64,000 bases of DNA, from NCBI GenBank assembly GCA_020248915.1, contig JADCGP010000011.1, positions 183,356 to 247,355 of the forward strand. Reading direction: 5' to 3'. Made by a program: the position numbers and the translations under genes. Position 1 is the first letter of the stretch. Every line of letters starts with the position of its first letter. The notes beneath the pieces are model-generated. The model was not told the origin of the DNA and did no database searches. It saw nothing but the letters and a program-made list of their open reading frames with translations. Origin of the DNA: Rubrivivax sp. GTDB lineage: Bacteria; Pseudomonadota; Gammaproteobacteria; Burkholderiales; Burkholderiaceae_C. Shown here one piece after another: positions 36,045-47,515 of the stretch.

Positions 36045-37147
36045 GCGCAGGCACGGCCGACGGGGTGCGCGTCGACGAGGTGCTGCTGGCCGAGCCGCGC
36101 GGCTTCTGCGCCGGCGTGGACCGGGCCATCGAGATCGTCGAGCGGGCGCTGGTGCGCTTCGGCGCGCCGATCTACGTGCGCCACGAGATCGTGCACAACA
36201 CCTTCGTCGTCAACGACCTCAAGGCCAAGGGTGCCATCTTCATCGAGGACCTGGCCGAGGTACCGCCGGGGGCTACGCTGGTGTTCAGCGCCCACGGCGT
36301 CAGCAAGGCCGTGCGCAGCGAGGCCGCGCGGCGCGGCTTCCAGGTCTTCGACGCCACCTGCCCGCTGGTCACCAAGGTGCACGTCGAGGTGGCCAAGCTC
36401 TCCAAGGAGGGCTACGAGTTCATCATGATCGGCCACAAGGGCCACCCCGAGGTCGAGGGCACGATGGGCCAGCTGCACGAGGGCATCTACCTCGTGGAGG
36501 ACGTGGCCGACGTGGCGCGCGTGCAGCCGCGCGGCGGGCGGCTGGCGGTGGTGACGCAGACCACGCTGTCGGTGGACGACGCGGCCGAGATCCTGGCGGC
36601 GGTCAAGCAGCGCTTCCCGCACGTGCGCGAGCCGAAGAAGCAGGACATCTGCTACGCCACGCAGAACCGGCAGGACGCGGTCAAGGTGCTCGCGCCCGCG
36701 GTCGACGTCGTCGTCGTCGTGGGCAGCCCCACCAGCAGCAACAGCAACCGCCTGCGCGAGCTGGCCGAGCGGCTGGGCACGCCGGCCTACATGGTCGACA
36801 GCGCCGAAGACCTCGACCCGGCGTGGCTCGACGGCCGGCGCCGTGTCGGCCTGACCGCCGGCGCCTCGGCGCCGGACATCCTGGTGCAGCAGGTGATCGC
36901 GCGGCTGCGCGAGCTGGGCGCGCTGTCGCTGCGCAAGATGGACGGTGTCGAGGAGTCGGTGCACTTCCCGCTGCCGCGCGGGCTGGGCGACCGCAGCATG
37001 GCCGAGCTGGCCGCGGCGCGTGCGGCGGGCCACGCGGCGGAGCTCGACGAGCAGGACGAGGGCGATGCCGCCGCCAGCGCGGGCGCCACCGCAGCCGGCG
37101 ACAGCGCCGCCCCGGCCGGCAGCGCCCGGACCGTCGACCGATCTTGA
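36041..37147 (+). CDS. ispH: 4-hydroxy-3-methylbut-2-enyl diphosphate reductase
   Basis: The 368-residue enzyme has the iron-sulphur cysteines of IspH: Cys23 in [14 protein letters not shown], Cys in [13 protein letters not shown], and a third in the [16 protein letters not shown] to PTSSNSNRL region. It makes IPP and DMAPP in the last MEP-pathway step. The GTG at 36041 overlaps the fkpB stop. About 45 Ala/Asp-rich residues at the C-terminus exceed the usual length and look disordered. Confidence 0.95.
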   Translation: MSAGTADGVRVDEVLLAEPRGFCAGVDRAIEIVERALVRFGAPIYVRHEIVHNTFVVNDLKAKGAIFIEDLAEVPPGATLVFSAHGVSKAVRSEAARRGFQVFDATCPLVTKVHVEVAKLSKEGYEFIMIGHKGHPEVEGTMGQLHEGIYLVEDVADVARVQPRGGRLAVVTQTTLSVDDAAEILAAVKQRFPHVREPKKQDICYATQNRQDAVKVLAPAVDVVVVVGSPTSSNSNRLRELAERLGTPAYMVDSAEDLDPAWLDGRRRVGLTAGASAPDILVQQVIARLRELGALSLRKMDGVEESVHFPLPRGLGDRSMAELAAARAAGHAAELDEQDEGDAAASAGATAAGDSAAPAGSARTVDRS

Positions 37148-39372
<2,225 letters not shown>

Positions 39373-39463
39373 GCACGGGGCGCAGCGACGCTGCGCGTCC
39401 GGCCCGGGCGCAGGGCGCGCCAGCCCCTACAATGCACGCCTCCCGCCGACCCCGGGACCTGCA

Positions 39464-39554
39464 GGAAAGGTGGCAGAGTGGTCGAATGCGCCGGACTCGA
39501 AATCCGGTGTACGGTTTCACCGTACCGTGGGTTCGAATCCCACCCTTTCCGCCA
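39464..39554 (+). tRNA. tRNA-Ser (anticodon CGA)
   Basis: The 91-nt sequence is a class II cloverleaf. Acceptor GGAAAGG/CCTTTCC, anticodon loop CTCGAAA on stem CCGGA/TCCGG, and a long variable arm (GTACGGTTTCACCGTAC) identify tRNA-Ser. GCCA is encoded. A TACAAT box (39428-39433) lies upstream. It borders the accessory island on its 3' side. Confidence 0.96.
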
Positions 39555-39921
39555 CCCTACGAGGGAAGTCCGCTTGGATTTCTTCTGTACCCACGTTCCG
39601 ATCCACGCGGGCCGCTTCGTTTGGGCACACGGTCCGAGCTTGCCGGGTCGTTAGTGCAGACGACTCCGATCGGCCATCAGGAGACATTGGCGAAAGGCAG
39701 GTTTGTGGTGCGCCGCCTTGCCCATCTCACAATAGACCCAACCGGTCCAGCTTGCGGCGGCACAGGGGCGCGCGGCCAGGTGTTCCTTCGATCAAGCACC
39801 ATCACAGACCGGTGAGGCAGTGGCAAGCGATCTACAGCTTCGACGCCCGTTTCAGGAACAGCAGGGAAGCGAGGCGCCGCTTGGCAGCAAGGCGTCGACT
39901 CCGAACTTCAACGCAGTTGCC
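39555..39921. other. Gene-free left edge of the accessory island
   Basis: No convincing gene is present in these 367 bp. Short open frames lack recognisable starts or family features. The base composition is visibly less GC-rich than the flanking backbone. No integrase and no repeat of the tRNA-Ser 3' end were recognised, so an attachment site is suspected only from position. Confidence 0.45.
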
Positions 39922-41067
39922 TCAGCCGGCCAGCCCCCTCGTCAAGGCGGATCGCGTCGGCGCAAGGTCTTGCGCATGCACGCCTGGCCCGGCGACGTCG
40001 TCCGGTAGCGGCAGGCCCAGCAGCAGGGCCGCCGCAGTGCGTGCCAGCGAAGGGGCCATCTGGATGCCGTAGCCGCCTTGCCCTGCCAGCCAGAAGAAGC
40101 CCTCGGCGGCTGCGTCGTAGCCGACCACCGGCGAGCGGTCGGACACAAAGCTGCGTAGGCCGGCCCAGCGGTGGTTGAGCTTGCGCACGCGCATGCTCGT
40201 CGCAGTCTCGAATCGGTCCACCGCGATGGCAATGTCCATCTCGTCGGGTGTGACGTCGCAAGGGTCCATCGGGTCCTCGTTGGCCGGCGACAGCAGCAAC
40301 TGCCCGGCATCGGGCTTGAAGTAGAACTGCTCGTCGACATCGATGACCAGGGGCCATGCGCGGATGTCCAGCCCCGGTGGTGCGGACAGCGTCACCGCGG
40401 TGCGGCGCATCGGCTGCAAGCCGACCGTCGGCACACCTGCCTGCCGGGCCACGCTGTCGGCCCAGGCCCCCGTCGCATTGACGAGGACGGGCGCCTCGTA
40501 GTCGCCGGCCCGAGATCGCACGCGCCACGAACCGGCGGCGCGCTCGATCGCGACCTCGTAGGCGCCGAGCACCAGCCGGGCACCCGCCTGCCGCGCCTGG
40601 CGGATGAAACCCTGGTGAATGGCGGCCACATCCATGTCGCTGCCCGATTCGTCGATGGCCGCAGCCGCAATCCAGTCGGGCCGCAGGATCGGGCACAAGC
40701 CCATCGCCGCTTCGGCCGACAAGGCACGCAGCGTGGCCGGCGCATCGGGTGCGTCGAGCATGGCGCACAGCGCCGCCAATCGCTGCGTGTCGCACACGAA
40801 GAGCGCGCTGCGCGGCGAGAGCAAAGGCGCTGCAGCAAACCCGGCCGGTGGGCGTTCCAGAAAGGCCCGGCTGGCTCGCGTCAAGGCGCGCACGGTGGCG
40901 TTGCCGTAGCTCTCGAAGAACATGGCCGCAGATCGACCGGTCGCATGCCGCCCAGGCTGGTCCTCGATCTCCACCAGAACCACCTTGCGGTGCGGCGCCA
41001 ATTCGGCGGCCAGCGATGCACCCGCCATGCCGGCGCCGAGGATGATGACGTCGCTTGCCGTGAACAT
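39922..41067 (-). CDS. FAD-dependent D-amino-acid dehydrogenase (DauA-like)
   Basis: The 381-residue oxidoreductase has a Rossmann start DVIILGAGMAGASLAAELA and the DAO-family segment GRHATGRSAAMFFESYGN. It then follows D-arginine dehydrogenase (DauA) block by block: FLERPPAGF...PLLSPR, NATGAWADSVARQAGV, FYFKPDAGQLLLSPANEDP, HRWAGLRSFVSD, GFFWLAGQGGYGIQ. DauA oxidises D-amino acids to imino acids, passing electrons to the respiratory chain rather than O2. A second ATG at 41073 is possible; 41067 has better spacing to GGAG. The VOC gene upstream is in the same operon. Confidence 0.85.
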   Translation of the reverse strand: MFTASDVIILGAGMAGASLAAELAPHRKVVLVEIEDQPGRHATGRSAAMFFESYGNATVRALTRASRAFLERPPAGFAAAPLLSPRSALFVCDTQRLAALCAMLDAPDAPATLRALSAEAAMGLCPILRPDWIAAAAIDESGSDMDVAAIHQGFIRQARQAGARLVLGAYEVAIERAAGSWRVRSRAGDYEAPVLVNATGAWADSVARQAGVPTVGLQPMRRTAVTLSAPPGLDIRAWPLVIDVDEQFYFKPDAGQLLLSPANEDPMDPCDVTPDEMDIAIAVDRFETATSMRVRKLNHRWAGLRSFVSDRSPVVGYDAAAEGFFWLAGQGGYGIQMAPSLARTAAALLLGLPLPDDVAGPGVHAQDLAPTRSALTRGLAG

Positions 41068-41140
41068 GGTCATGTGCTCCGAACGTCCCTTGGGATGGGC
41101 TTGCCCGTGGTTGTGGCGCCATCTTGCCCCGGCCCCATGA

Positions 41141-41803
41141 TCAAAGACCCAGGCCCCGGCCCGACCCCACCAGCCTGTAGCACTGTGCCCCGTGGGCCAG
41201 CGTGACGACGATGGCTGGCCGGTTGCCGGCATGCACGGGGATGTCGAGGTCCAGCACGGCGTAAATCGTGCGCAGGCCCTCGGGCTGCGGATGCGCCACG
41301 AAGACATCCTGCACCACCGCACCCGCCGGTGCCGTGGCTGAAGGGTGCATTGAGTCCATCCAGTCGATGTAGAACGGCACCAGGCCGCGGTACAACTCGT
41401 GGTCCAGGTACAGGCCCTGCCAGCGCAGCGTGTGGCCCTGCGGCGTGACGCGTGAATTGGCCTTGCTCGGGCGCACGCCCAGTCCTGCTGCCAGCGCCCG
41501 CGAATGCACGGCCGGCAGGTCGGACGTGGCCACGGCGAAGCTGATCACGTCGCCTTCGGGCAGAGCGGCCACGCTCTGTGCGAAGGGCGGCCGCTCGGCG
41601 CCCGCGGCTGGCGCAGGGGCCAGCACCTCGAGGTAGCACCCCGGGCCCAGCGACAACAGCGCATTGCAGGTGCCGTAGTCAGCCGCGTGTTCGCCGCCGT
41701 AGAGCGGCGTCAAGCCCAGGCCGGCGGCCAGCGCGTCGTTGGCGGCCTGCAGGTCGGGAACGGCATGGACCAGGTGATCGAATTGCGGGTTTTGCATGGC
41801 CAT
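41141..41803 (-). CDS. VOC protein, Glyoxalase_3-like (copy A)
   Basis: The protein of about 220 residues begins MAMQNPQFDHLVHAVPDLQAANDAL, with the first metal-type His in FDHLVHAV, and GTCNALLSLGPGCYLEVLA with the Glu ligand. The second half (VPFYIDWMDSMHPSATAPAG) resembles Glyoxalase_3/DUF-type members of 220-300 aa. It is one of three such paralogues in the island, each placed near an amidohydrolase gene. Reaction unknown; a lyase or isomerase role is plausible. First gene of the leftward operon with the dehydrogenase. Confidence 0.75.
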   Translation of the reverse strand: MAMQNPQFDHLVHAVPDLQAANDALAAGLGLTPLYGGEHAADYGTCNALLSLGPGCYLEVLAPAPAAGAERPPFAQSVAALPEGDVISFAVATSDLPAVHSRALAAGLGVRPSKANSRVTPQGHTLRWQGLYLDHELYRGLVPFYIDWMDSMHPSATAPAGAVVQDVFVAHPQPEGLRTIYAVLDLDIPVHAGNRPAIVVTLAHGAQCYRLVGSGRGLGL

Positions 41804-41865
41804 CGGGCTTGGGTGGCGGTCAGGGTGCGGCGCTGCCGTGCAGCGCCGCAAGGCTGACACAGAAT

Positions 41866-41880
41866 TTCACTTAAAGTCAA
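41866..41880. promoter_or_regulatory. Candidate operator site 1
   Basis: TTCACTTAAAGTCAA is an imperfect 15-bp palindrome. It shares TTnAC-n5-GTCAA with two other sites at 42013 and 49852. It lies in the divergent region in front of the VOC/dehydrogenase operon. On the minus strand it includes a -35-like TTGACT. Confidence 0.5.
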
Positions 41881-42012
41881 TGCATCACATGCGAGGCCCG
41901 TTTCCATACCAGCGCCATTCGCATCAGCCATCCGGCCAGTATCTCCTGCAATTGTCGCAGGGAGTCCGCGATCCCGGCAGCCGCCAGATAGACTGAATCG
42001 CCACGCAACAAC

Positions 42013-42027
42013 TTGACTAATAGTCAA
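42013..42027. promoter_or_regulatory. Candidate operator site 2, near-perfect palindrome
   Basis: TTGACTAATAGTCAA is a 15-bp palindrome with only the central base unpaired. It sits 45 bp before the first amidohydrolase ATG and overlaps a TTGACT -35-like element, so a bound regulator would block RNA polymerase. Confidence 0.6.
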
Positions 42028-42071
42028 TGTTTGGTACCCTGCGCTTCCCGACTCTGCGCCCCGGGTACCGC

Positions 42072-43403
42072 ATGTCAACAGCCATCGCCTTCGAGCACGC
42101 GACCGTACACACCATGGCCGGGGACGAAGCCCTGCAGGATCACACCCTGGTCGTGCGCGACGGCCGCATCGCGGCGCTAGGCCCCACGGCGGCGTTGGCA
42201 GTTCCTGCCGACGCGCAGCGCATCGACGCCACCGGCTGGCACCTCCTGCCTGGCCTGGCCGACATGCACGTACACCTGACGCCGCTGGGCGTGGGCGCGG
42301 CCGATGGCTTCGCCCCTGACGAAGCCGCCGCGCTGGCCCGCAGCGCCCAGGTGCTGCAGGTCTACCTGCTGCACGGCGTGACCACGGTCCGCAACATGGC
42401 CGGCACGCCCTGGCACCTGCAGCTGCGACAGGCCGTGCGCGAAGGCCGCGTGGCCGGGCCGCGCATCCACACCACCGGCCCCATCCTGGAAACGCGCTTC
42501 ACCTTCGCGCAGCTGGCCGACTTCGGGCAGCTGGTGCGCACGCCGGAAGAGGCGCGCGCCGCCGTCATCGCTCAGCACCACGCCGGGTACGACGCCATCA
42601 AGGTCTACAACGACATCGACGCCGAGGTCTACGACGCCATCGTCGCCACCTGCCGCGAACTGGGCCTGCCGATGGTGGGCCACGTGGCCTACGCCAAGGG
42701 CCTGGCCGGCGCGCTGGCCGCCCGGCAGGATTCCATCGAGCACTTCCGCTCCTATGACTTCGCGCTTGACACGCGACCGGCACCCGATGGAGCGCGCTTC
42801 GTTGGCTGGCTGCACACCACGCCGGCACGCATCCGCGAGGTGGCCGAGCGCACCGCCGAGGCCGGTACTTGGAACGTGCCCACGCTGGTGATCGAGCAGG
42901 CCCTCACCAATCTGCCGCCCGCCGAGCCGCCACCGCGCCCGCGCTGGCTGCCCGCCTGGCTGCACGACGAACTGCAGGCAGACACCACACGCTCGGTGTT
43001 CAAGCCCGAGTTCCTGCAGGCCATCGAGGCCGGCCGCTACCGCCGCTACGAGCTGCTCTCGGCACTGGACCGCGCCGGCGCGCCACTGATGGCCGGCAGC
43101 GACTGCCCGGGCTGCGGGCTGGTGCCCGGCCAGTCCTTGTTGGACGAGTTGGACCTGTACGTCGAGGCCGGCCTCACGCCCCGCCGCGCGCTGCGCGCGG
43201 CCACCGTGGACGCGGCGCGTTTCCTGGGGCTGGGCGACGAACTCGGCACCTTGTCCACGGGCAAGCTGGCCGACGTGCTGGTGCTGCGCGCCGACCCTGG
43301 CGCCTCCCTGGCGGCGCTGCGCCAGCCGGTGGGCGTGGTGGCAGCCGGCGTGTGGCACCCGGCCGATGAACTGGCCGCAGCCATGGCCGCCAGCGCGACC
43401 TGA
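42072..43403 (+). CDS. Metal-dependent amidohydrolase (copy A)
   Basis: The 443-residue TIM-barrel enzyme has the binuclear amidohydrolase ligands: HxH in LPGLADMHVHLTPLG, Lys in YDAIKVYNDIDAEV, His in MVGHVAYAKG and IEHF, and the catalytic Asp in LMAGSDCPGC. The layout is that of imidazolonepropionase/Xaa-Pro dipeptidase-like members that open amide or imide bonds. It lacks the N-terminal extension of the two other copies in the island. Cytosolic by lack of a signal. First gene of the rightward operon controlled from the divergent promoter with site 2. Confidence 0.85.
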   Translation: MSTAIAFEHATVHTMAGDEALQDHTLVVRDGRIAALGPTAALAVPADAQRIDATGWHLLPGLADMHVHLTPLGVGAADGFAPDEAAALARSAQVLQVYLLHGVTTVRNMAGTPWHLQLRQAVREGRVAGPRIHTTGPILETRFTFAQLADFGQLVRTPEEARAAVIAQHHAGYDAIKVYNDIDAEVYDAIVATCRELGLPMVGHVAYAKGLAGALAARQDSIEHFRSYDFALDTRPAPDGARFVGWLHTTPARIREVAERTAEAGTWNVPTLVIEQALTNLPPAEPPPRPRWLPAWLHDELQADTTRSVFKPEFLQAIEAGRYRRYELLSALDRAGAPLMAGSDCPGCGLVPGQSLLDELDLYVEAGLTPRRALRAATVDAARFLGLGDELGTLSTGKLADVLVLRADPGASLAALRQPVGVVAAGVWHPADELAAAMAASAT

Positions 43404-43473
43404 CAGGCAGGCCCGGCCGAGCCGCCGCTTGCTCCGCTTCAACCCCTTCGCCGCTTCCTCCAAGGAGACATCC

Positions 43474-45072
43474 ATGCACCCCACCCGCCTGCCCACCCAA
43501 CCCGCGCCAATGCAGCGCCCCGGCCGCTGGCGCGGCTTCTGCTGCCCCATGCACATGGCCTGGGCGCTGCCCATGGGCATGGGAGCGGCCACCCAGGCCC
43601 CAGCCCCCACCGGCCCGGTGCCCAGCTTTGTCGACGGCACCGTGCACACGCTGTCGCCCTTTGCCACGCGCGGCGACGAGGCCACGCGTGACCTCTACGA
43701 CACCGTGGCGCCGGGCCGGCTGCTGGTGATCAAGGGCGCCACCGTCATCCCTATGCGGGGTGCCCAGGCCCTGCCGGCACACGATGTCTTGGTGCGCGAC
43801 GGCCGTATCCGCGCCGTTCAGGCCACCGGCGCGGCCGTGCCCGAAGGCGCGCTGCGCATCGACGCCACCGGCCTGACACTGCTGCCCGGCCTGGCCGACA
43901 TGCACACGCACCCGGGCACCTTCACCTCGGCGCAGATGTGGGCCGGCATGCTGGGCGTCAGCGCCGACGTGATGACGCTGCCCTACGATCTGCAGATGTT
44001 CCTGTACCTGGCCGGCGGCATCACGCGCATCCAGGTGATGGCCGGCACGCCCGAGTACCTGGCGCTGCGCGAATCGCTGCGCAGCGGCCGCCTGCGCGGG
44101 CCGCGCATGCGCGTGGCCTCGCCGGTGATCGACGGCTACCCGGCCGTCTGGTCGCCCACCATCACCTGGCAAGTCAGCGACCCCGAAGGCGGCCGCACCG
44201 CCGCGCGCCAGGTGCTGCAGGCCGGCTACGACTTCGCCAAGCCCTACACCCGCATGCCCTACGAGGCCTATGTGGCCTTCAGCGCCGAGTGCAACGCGCT
44301 GGGCGTGGAGCGCACCGGCCACATCCCGGCCGAGGTGCGGGTGGAAGAAGCGCTGTTGCGAGGCCAGCGCGGCGTGGCCCACACCTTCGAGCTGTTCTAC
44401 AACGACCCGCCCGAAAGCCGCACCAACCTGGGCCTGCTGGCCCGGCGCGCGAAGCTGTGCGCCGAGCTGGGCGTGACGGTGCAGACCACCTTCTGCGTGT
44501 CGCGCGCCTTCGAGTACGACATCGGCCAGGTCGGCCCCGACGCCTACCCGCTGCACGACCTGCTCGACCCCGTGCTGCGCTGGCTGATGCACCCGGCCTC
44601 GCCCTTCCTGAAGGCCTTCGGGCAGGACCCGCAGATGCAGTACCAGGGCCGCGACTGCATCGCCCACACGCTGAACATGCTGCGTGCGCTGCATGCCGAG
44701 GGCGTGCGGCTGGTCACCGGCACCGACATCCCCAGCAGCAACGCCGCCGGCCACCACAGCACGCACGACGAACTGCAGGTGCTGGTGCGCGACGTCGGCC
44801 TGAGCCCGCTGGATGCGCTGCGCGCCGCCACCGTCAACGCGGCAGCGCACATGAACGATGCCGAGTCTGGCACCGTCGTGCCCGGCCAGCGCGCCGAGTT
44901 GCTGCTGCTGCGCGGCAACCCGCTGGACGACATCGCCGCCACGCGCCAGGTGGAAGCCGTGCTGATGGGCGATGCGCTGCTCACCCGCGCCGCCATCGAG
45001 CGCGGCCTGGACCGGGTTCGGGATTTGTATGGCGCGATGCCGGTGCCGCAGCACCCGGCAACCGAGCCCTGA
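43474..45072 (+). CDS. Metal-dependent amidohydrolase with N-terminal extension (copy B)
   Basis: The 532-residue protein has about 85 extra N-terminal residues (including GFCCPMHMAWALPMGMG) before the barrel start LVIKGATVIPMRG. Barrel ligands are HTHPG (HxH), Lys in FAKPYTRMPYEAY, His in RTGHIPAEV and AHTFELFY, and Asp in VTGTDIPSS. It is clearly paralogous to copy C (shared CCP-x-H head, LPAHDVxVxxGRI, FAKPYxxxP, ELFYN). AAGGAG precedes the ATG. Function probably hydrolysis of an amide or lactam; substrate unknown. Confidence 0.83.
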   Translation: MHPTRLPTQPAPMQRPGRWRGFCCPMHMAWALPMGMGAATQAPAPTGPVPSFVDGTVHTLSPFATRGDEATRDLYDTVAPGRLLVIKGATVIPMRGAQALPAHDVLVRDGRIRAVQATGAAVPEGALRIDATGLTLLPGLADMHTHPGTFTSAQMWAGMLGVSADVMTLPYDLQMFLYLAGGITRIQVMAGTPEYLALRESLRSGRLRGPRMRVASPVIDGYPAVWSPTITWQVSDPEGGRTAARQVLQAGYDFAKPYTRMPYEAYVAFSAECNALGVERTGHIPAEVRVEEALLRGQRGVAHTFELFYNDPPESRTNLGLLARRAKLCAELGVTVQTTFCVSRAFEYDIGQVGPDAYPLHDLLDPVLRWLMHPASPFLKAFGQDPQMQYQGRDCIAHTLNMLRALHAEGVRLVTGTDIPSSNAAGHHSTHDELQVLVRDVGLSPLDALRAATVNAAAHMNDAESGTVVPGQRAELLLLRGNPLDDIAATRQVEAVLMGDALLTRAAIERGLDRVRDLYGAMPVPQHPATEP

Positions 45073-45092
45073 CCAGAACCTGGAGAGCCGGC

Positions 45093-45950
45093 GTGTCACC
45101 CAAGACCCTCGACCACTTCGTCATCCTTGTCGAGCCACTGGAGCCGGCCGTGGCCGACTACCAGCGCCTGGGCTTCCACGTGCGGCCCATCGCACGGCAC
45201 CTGAGCATCGGCTCCTCAAACGCCGTCATCCACCTGCACCACACCTACCTGGAGCTGTTCACGCTGGGCGATGCGCCAGCCCTGTTCCAGGACGCCTACC
45301 GCCCGCGCCTGCAGGCTGGGCCCGGTCTGTGCCATGTCAGCCTGGATAGCCAGAGCCTGGAAGCCGACCAGGCCCGCCTGCAAGCCGCCGGCCTGCAGCC
45401 CGGCGCCATCGCCAGCGCGCGTCGCCGCATGGTGCACCCCGATGGGCGCGAGGACGAGACCGCCAGCTCGTTCATGTACTGCTGGCGCGAGCAGCACCGC
45501 TACCTGTCGCTGTTCGTCTCGCACCATGCCAAGCCCGAAACCATCTTCATCGACGGTCACGTCAACCACGCCAACAGCGCGCAGGAGGTGACACGCTGCG
45601 TGTTCCAGTCGGAAGAGCCCGCACTGGACCTGCCCTACTTTCGCAGCCTGTACGGCCGCGCCGCGACCGACCGCACGGTGGACGGCTTCCGCTTCCTCGG
45701 CCCGCGTGGCGAGGTCAGCGAGGTCATCACTCCCGCCGCCGCGGCCGCCCGCTACGGCGCGGCGACGCCGGCAGCCGGCCTCGCCGGGCTGGGGGCGCTG
45801 CCGCTGGCGCTGCACTACCGCGTGGGCTCGATGGCGCAGTGCGAACAACACCTGCGCGGCGCGGGGCTCGACTCGGCCGCCGTGGGCGGCCGCTTGGTCG
45901 TGCCGGCCGCGCTGGCCTGCGGTGTGGTCACGGTCTTCGAGGCGGCTTGA
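45093..45950 (+). CDS. VOC protein, Glyoxalase_3-like (copy B)
   Basis: The 285-residue protein starts VSPKTLDHFVILVEPLEPAVADY with the VOC His in LDHFVI, then SSNAVIHLHHTYLELF with the Glu ligand. The second VOC half contains HVSLDSQSLEAD. It is paralogous to copies A and C. A GTG start preceded by TGGAG lies 20 bp after amidohydrolase B, so the two are co-translated and probably act in sequence. Confidence 0.78.
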   Translation: MSPKTLDHFVILVEPLEPAVADYQRLGFHVRPIARHLSIGSSNAVIHLHHTYLELFTLGDAPALFQDAYRPRLQAGPGLCHVSLDSQSLEADQARLQAAGLQPGAIASARRRMVHPDGREDETASSFMYCWREQHRYLSLFVSHHAKPETIFIDGHVNHANSAQEVTRCVFQSEEPALDLPYFRSLYGRAATDRTVDGFRFLGPRGEVSEVITPAAAAARYGAATPAAGLAGLGALPLALHYRVGSMAQCEQHLRGAGLDSAAVGGRLVVPAALACGVVTVFEAA

Positions 45951-45982
45951 GCGCAAGCCTGCAGCAACCCACATCACCCGCC

Positions 45983-46725
45983 ATGACCGCCGTCGCCTTC
46001 AACGCCCGCATCACCGCCGAACTGCAGGCCCTGCAGGACGCCGGCGTGCGCAAGACCGAGCACGTCATCACCAGCGCTCAGGGCGCATCAGCGACGGCGT
46101 GTTCTCGATGGACGGCCGCATCGCGCAGCTGGCCGAAAAGCGGCGCCTGTGCGACGAGCACGGCGCGCTGCTGGGCGTGGACGACTGCCACGCCACAGGC
46201 GTGATCGGCCCGCACGGCCGCGGCACGGCTGCGCACTGCGGCCTCTTCGGCCGCGTTGACCTCATCACCGGCACCTTCGGCAAGGCGCTGGGTGGCGCCT
46301 CGGGCGGCTTCACCGCCTGCAGCCGGCCCGTGGCCGATCTGCTGCGCCAGCGCTCGCGGCCCTACCTGTTCTCGAACACCATGGCGCCACCGCTGGTGGG
46401 CGCGGCGCTGGCCGCGCTCGACCTGCTGGAGAGCTCGGACGCCGCCGTACAGCGCGTGCAGGCGCACGCGGCACGCTTCCGCACCGCACTGCAGGCACAG
46501 GGCCACACGCTCATCGGCAGCGGCCACCCAATCGTGCCGATGATGCTGGGTGACGAGCAAGCGGCCAAGGCGCTGGCGCTGAAGCTGCACCACGCCGGCG
46601 TGCACGCGGTGTTTTCCTACCCGGTAGTGCCGCGGGGCCGGGCGCGCATCCGCACGCAGCTCAGTGCGGCGCACACCGGCGCCGATCTCGACGAGGCCGT
46701 GGCAGCGTTCGCCGCGACGGGCTGA
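45983..46725 (+). pseudogene. Glycine C-acetyltransferase-like (Kbl) gene with internal deletion
   Basis: The first 33 codons read MTAVAFNARITAELQALQDAG...HVITSAQ, the start of 2-amino-3-ketobutyrate CoA ligase. Family sequence then resumes in another frame at about 46084 as ISDGVFSMDGRIAQLAEKRRL, which in Kbl lies roughly 145 residues later. From there the PLP lysine (ITGTFGKALGGASGGF) and C-terminus (SYPVVPRGRARIRTQLSAAHT) are intact. About 430 bp are therefore missing and the frame is broken. It cannot give a full enzyme, though an ATG at 46110 could start a 205-residue fragment. Confidence 0.85.
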
Positions 46726-46741
46726 CGGGCATCGGCCTTGT

Positions 46742-46755
46742 CTGGCTCAAGCCAG
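46742..46755. terminator. Hairpin between convergent genes
   Basis: CTGGC-TCAA-GCCAG with flanking GGCC on both sides lies between the kbl-like pseudogene and the regulator gene, which converge here. It may serve both directions. No U-tract. Confidence 0.35.
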
Positions 46756-46789
46756 GGCCAACAGGTGTACGGACCCAGGCAGCAGGACC

Positions 46790-47467
46790 TCAGGGGATGC
46801 CGCGCGTGCCCTTGCCCAACTGCCCCGGGTTCATGCCCGCCGAGGTGAGCCAGCCCTCCACCGCGAGCACCTCCAGCGGCCCGGCGGGCAGGTCGACCAT
46901 CTCGTGCGGCACCTCGCCGCGGTAGGTCAGCGAGTCGCCCGGCCGCAGGTGGTAGCGCCGCTCCCCGATCTGCATGATCAACTCGCCGTGGATCACGTGG
47001 TCGATCCAGAAGCCATCGAACTGCACGGGCTTCGGGAAACGGCAACCGGGCGCGGCAAGCATTCGCAGCAGCCGGATCTGCATGCCCGGCAGCTCCATAG
47101 AGCCCAGCAGGGTGAGCTGCACGCCGTCGTGCAGGTCGCCGCCCGGCAACACCGGCTCCTGCCCACGGCTCACCAGTTCGGGCTCCATCGACGCTGCCGG
47201 CCCGCCGAACAGGTCGGACAGCTCAATACCCAGCCCCTCGGCCAGCGCCAGCAGCACCGGCACCGAGGGCATGCGCTCGGCGCTCTCGATCTTCGAGAGC
47301 ATGGCCTTGCTGATGCCCACGGTCTGCGCCAGCGCCGAGGCCGTCATGTGCTGGTGCATGCGGTGGGTGCGCAGCCGCCGCGCCAGGGTGTGGCGCAGGT
47401 GGCTCACGCGTGGGTGGCCGTCGTCGGCTACTTCGTCGATGGGTTCGGGGCGGTCGTGGTCGCTCAT
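46790..47467 (-). CDS. XRE-family regulator with cupin sensor domain
   Basis: The 225-residue protein has an N-terminal helix-turn-helix (TASALAQTVGISKAMLSKIESAERMPSV, about residues 40-70) and a C-terminal cupin barrel (FDGFWIDHVIHGELIMQIGERRYHLRPGDSLTYRGEVPHEM). This layout fits metabolite-sensing regulators such as PuuR and SutR. It lies 48 bp downstream of the receptor stop, in the same direction, so it is probably co-transcribed and autoregulated. It is the only regulator in the island and the best candidate to bind the three palindromes. An upstream ATG at 47497 is possible. Confidence 0.85.
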   Translation of the reverse strand: MSDHDRPEPIDEVADDGHPRVSHLRHTLARRLRTHRMHQHMTASALAQTVGISKAMLSKIESAERMPSVPVLLALAEGLGIELSDLFGGPAASMEPELVSRGQEPVLPGGDLHDGVQLTLLGSMELPGMQIRLLRMLAAPGCRFPKPVQFDGFWIDHVIHGELIMQIGERRYHLRPGDSLTYRGEVPHEMVDLPAGPLEVLAVEGWLTSAGMNPGQLGKGTRGIP

Positions 47468-47515
47468 CACCCGCATGCTAAGCCGTGCCGCCCGCATGGC
47501 GTCCCGATCGCCGCT

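Noticed and set aside
39820..40008. Short rightward open frame in the gene-free island edge
   Set aside because: It has no ribosome binding site, no recognisable family and overlaps the 3' end of the dehydrogenase gene on the other strand.
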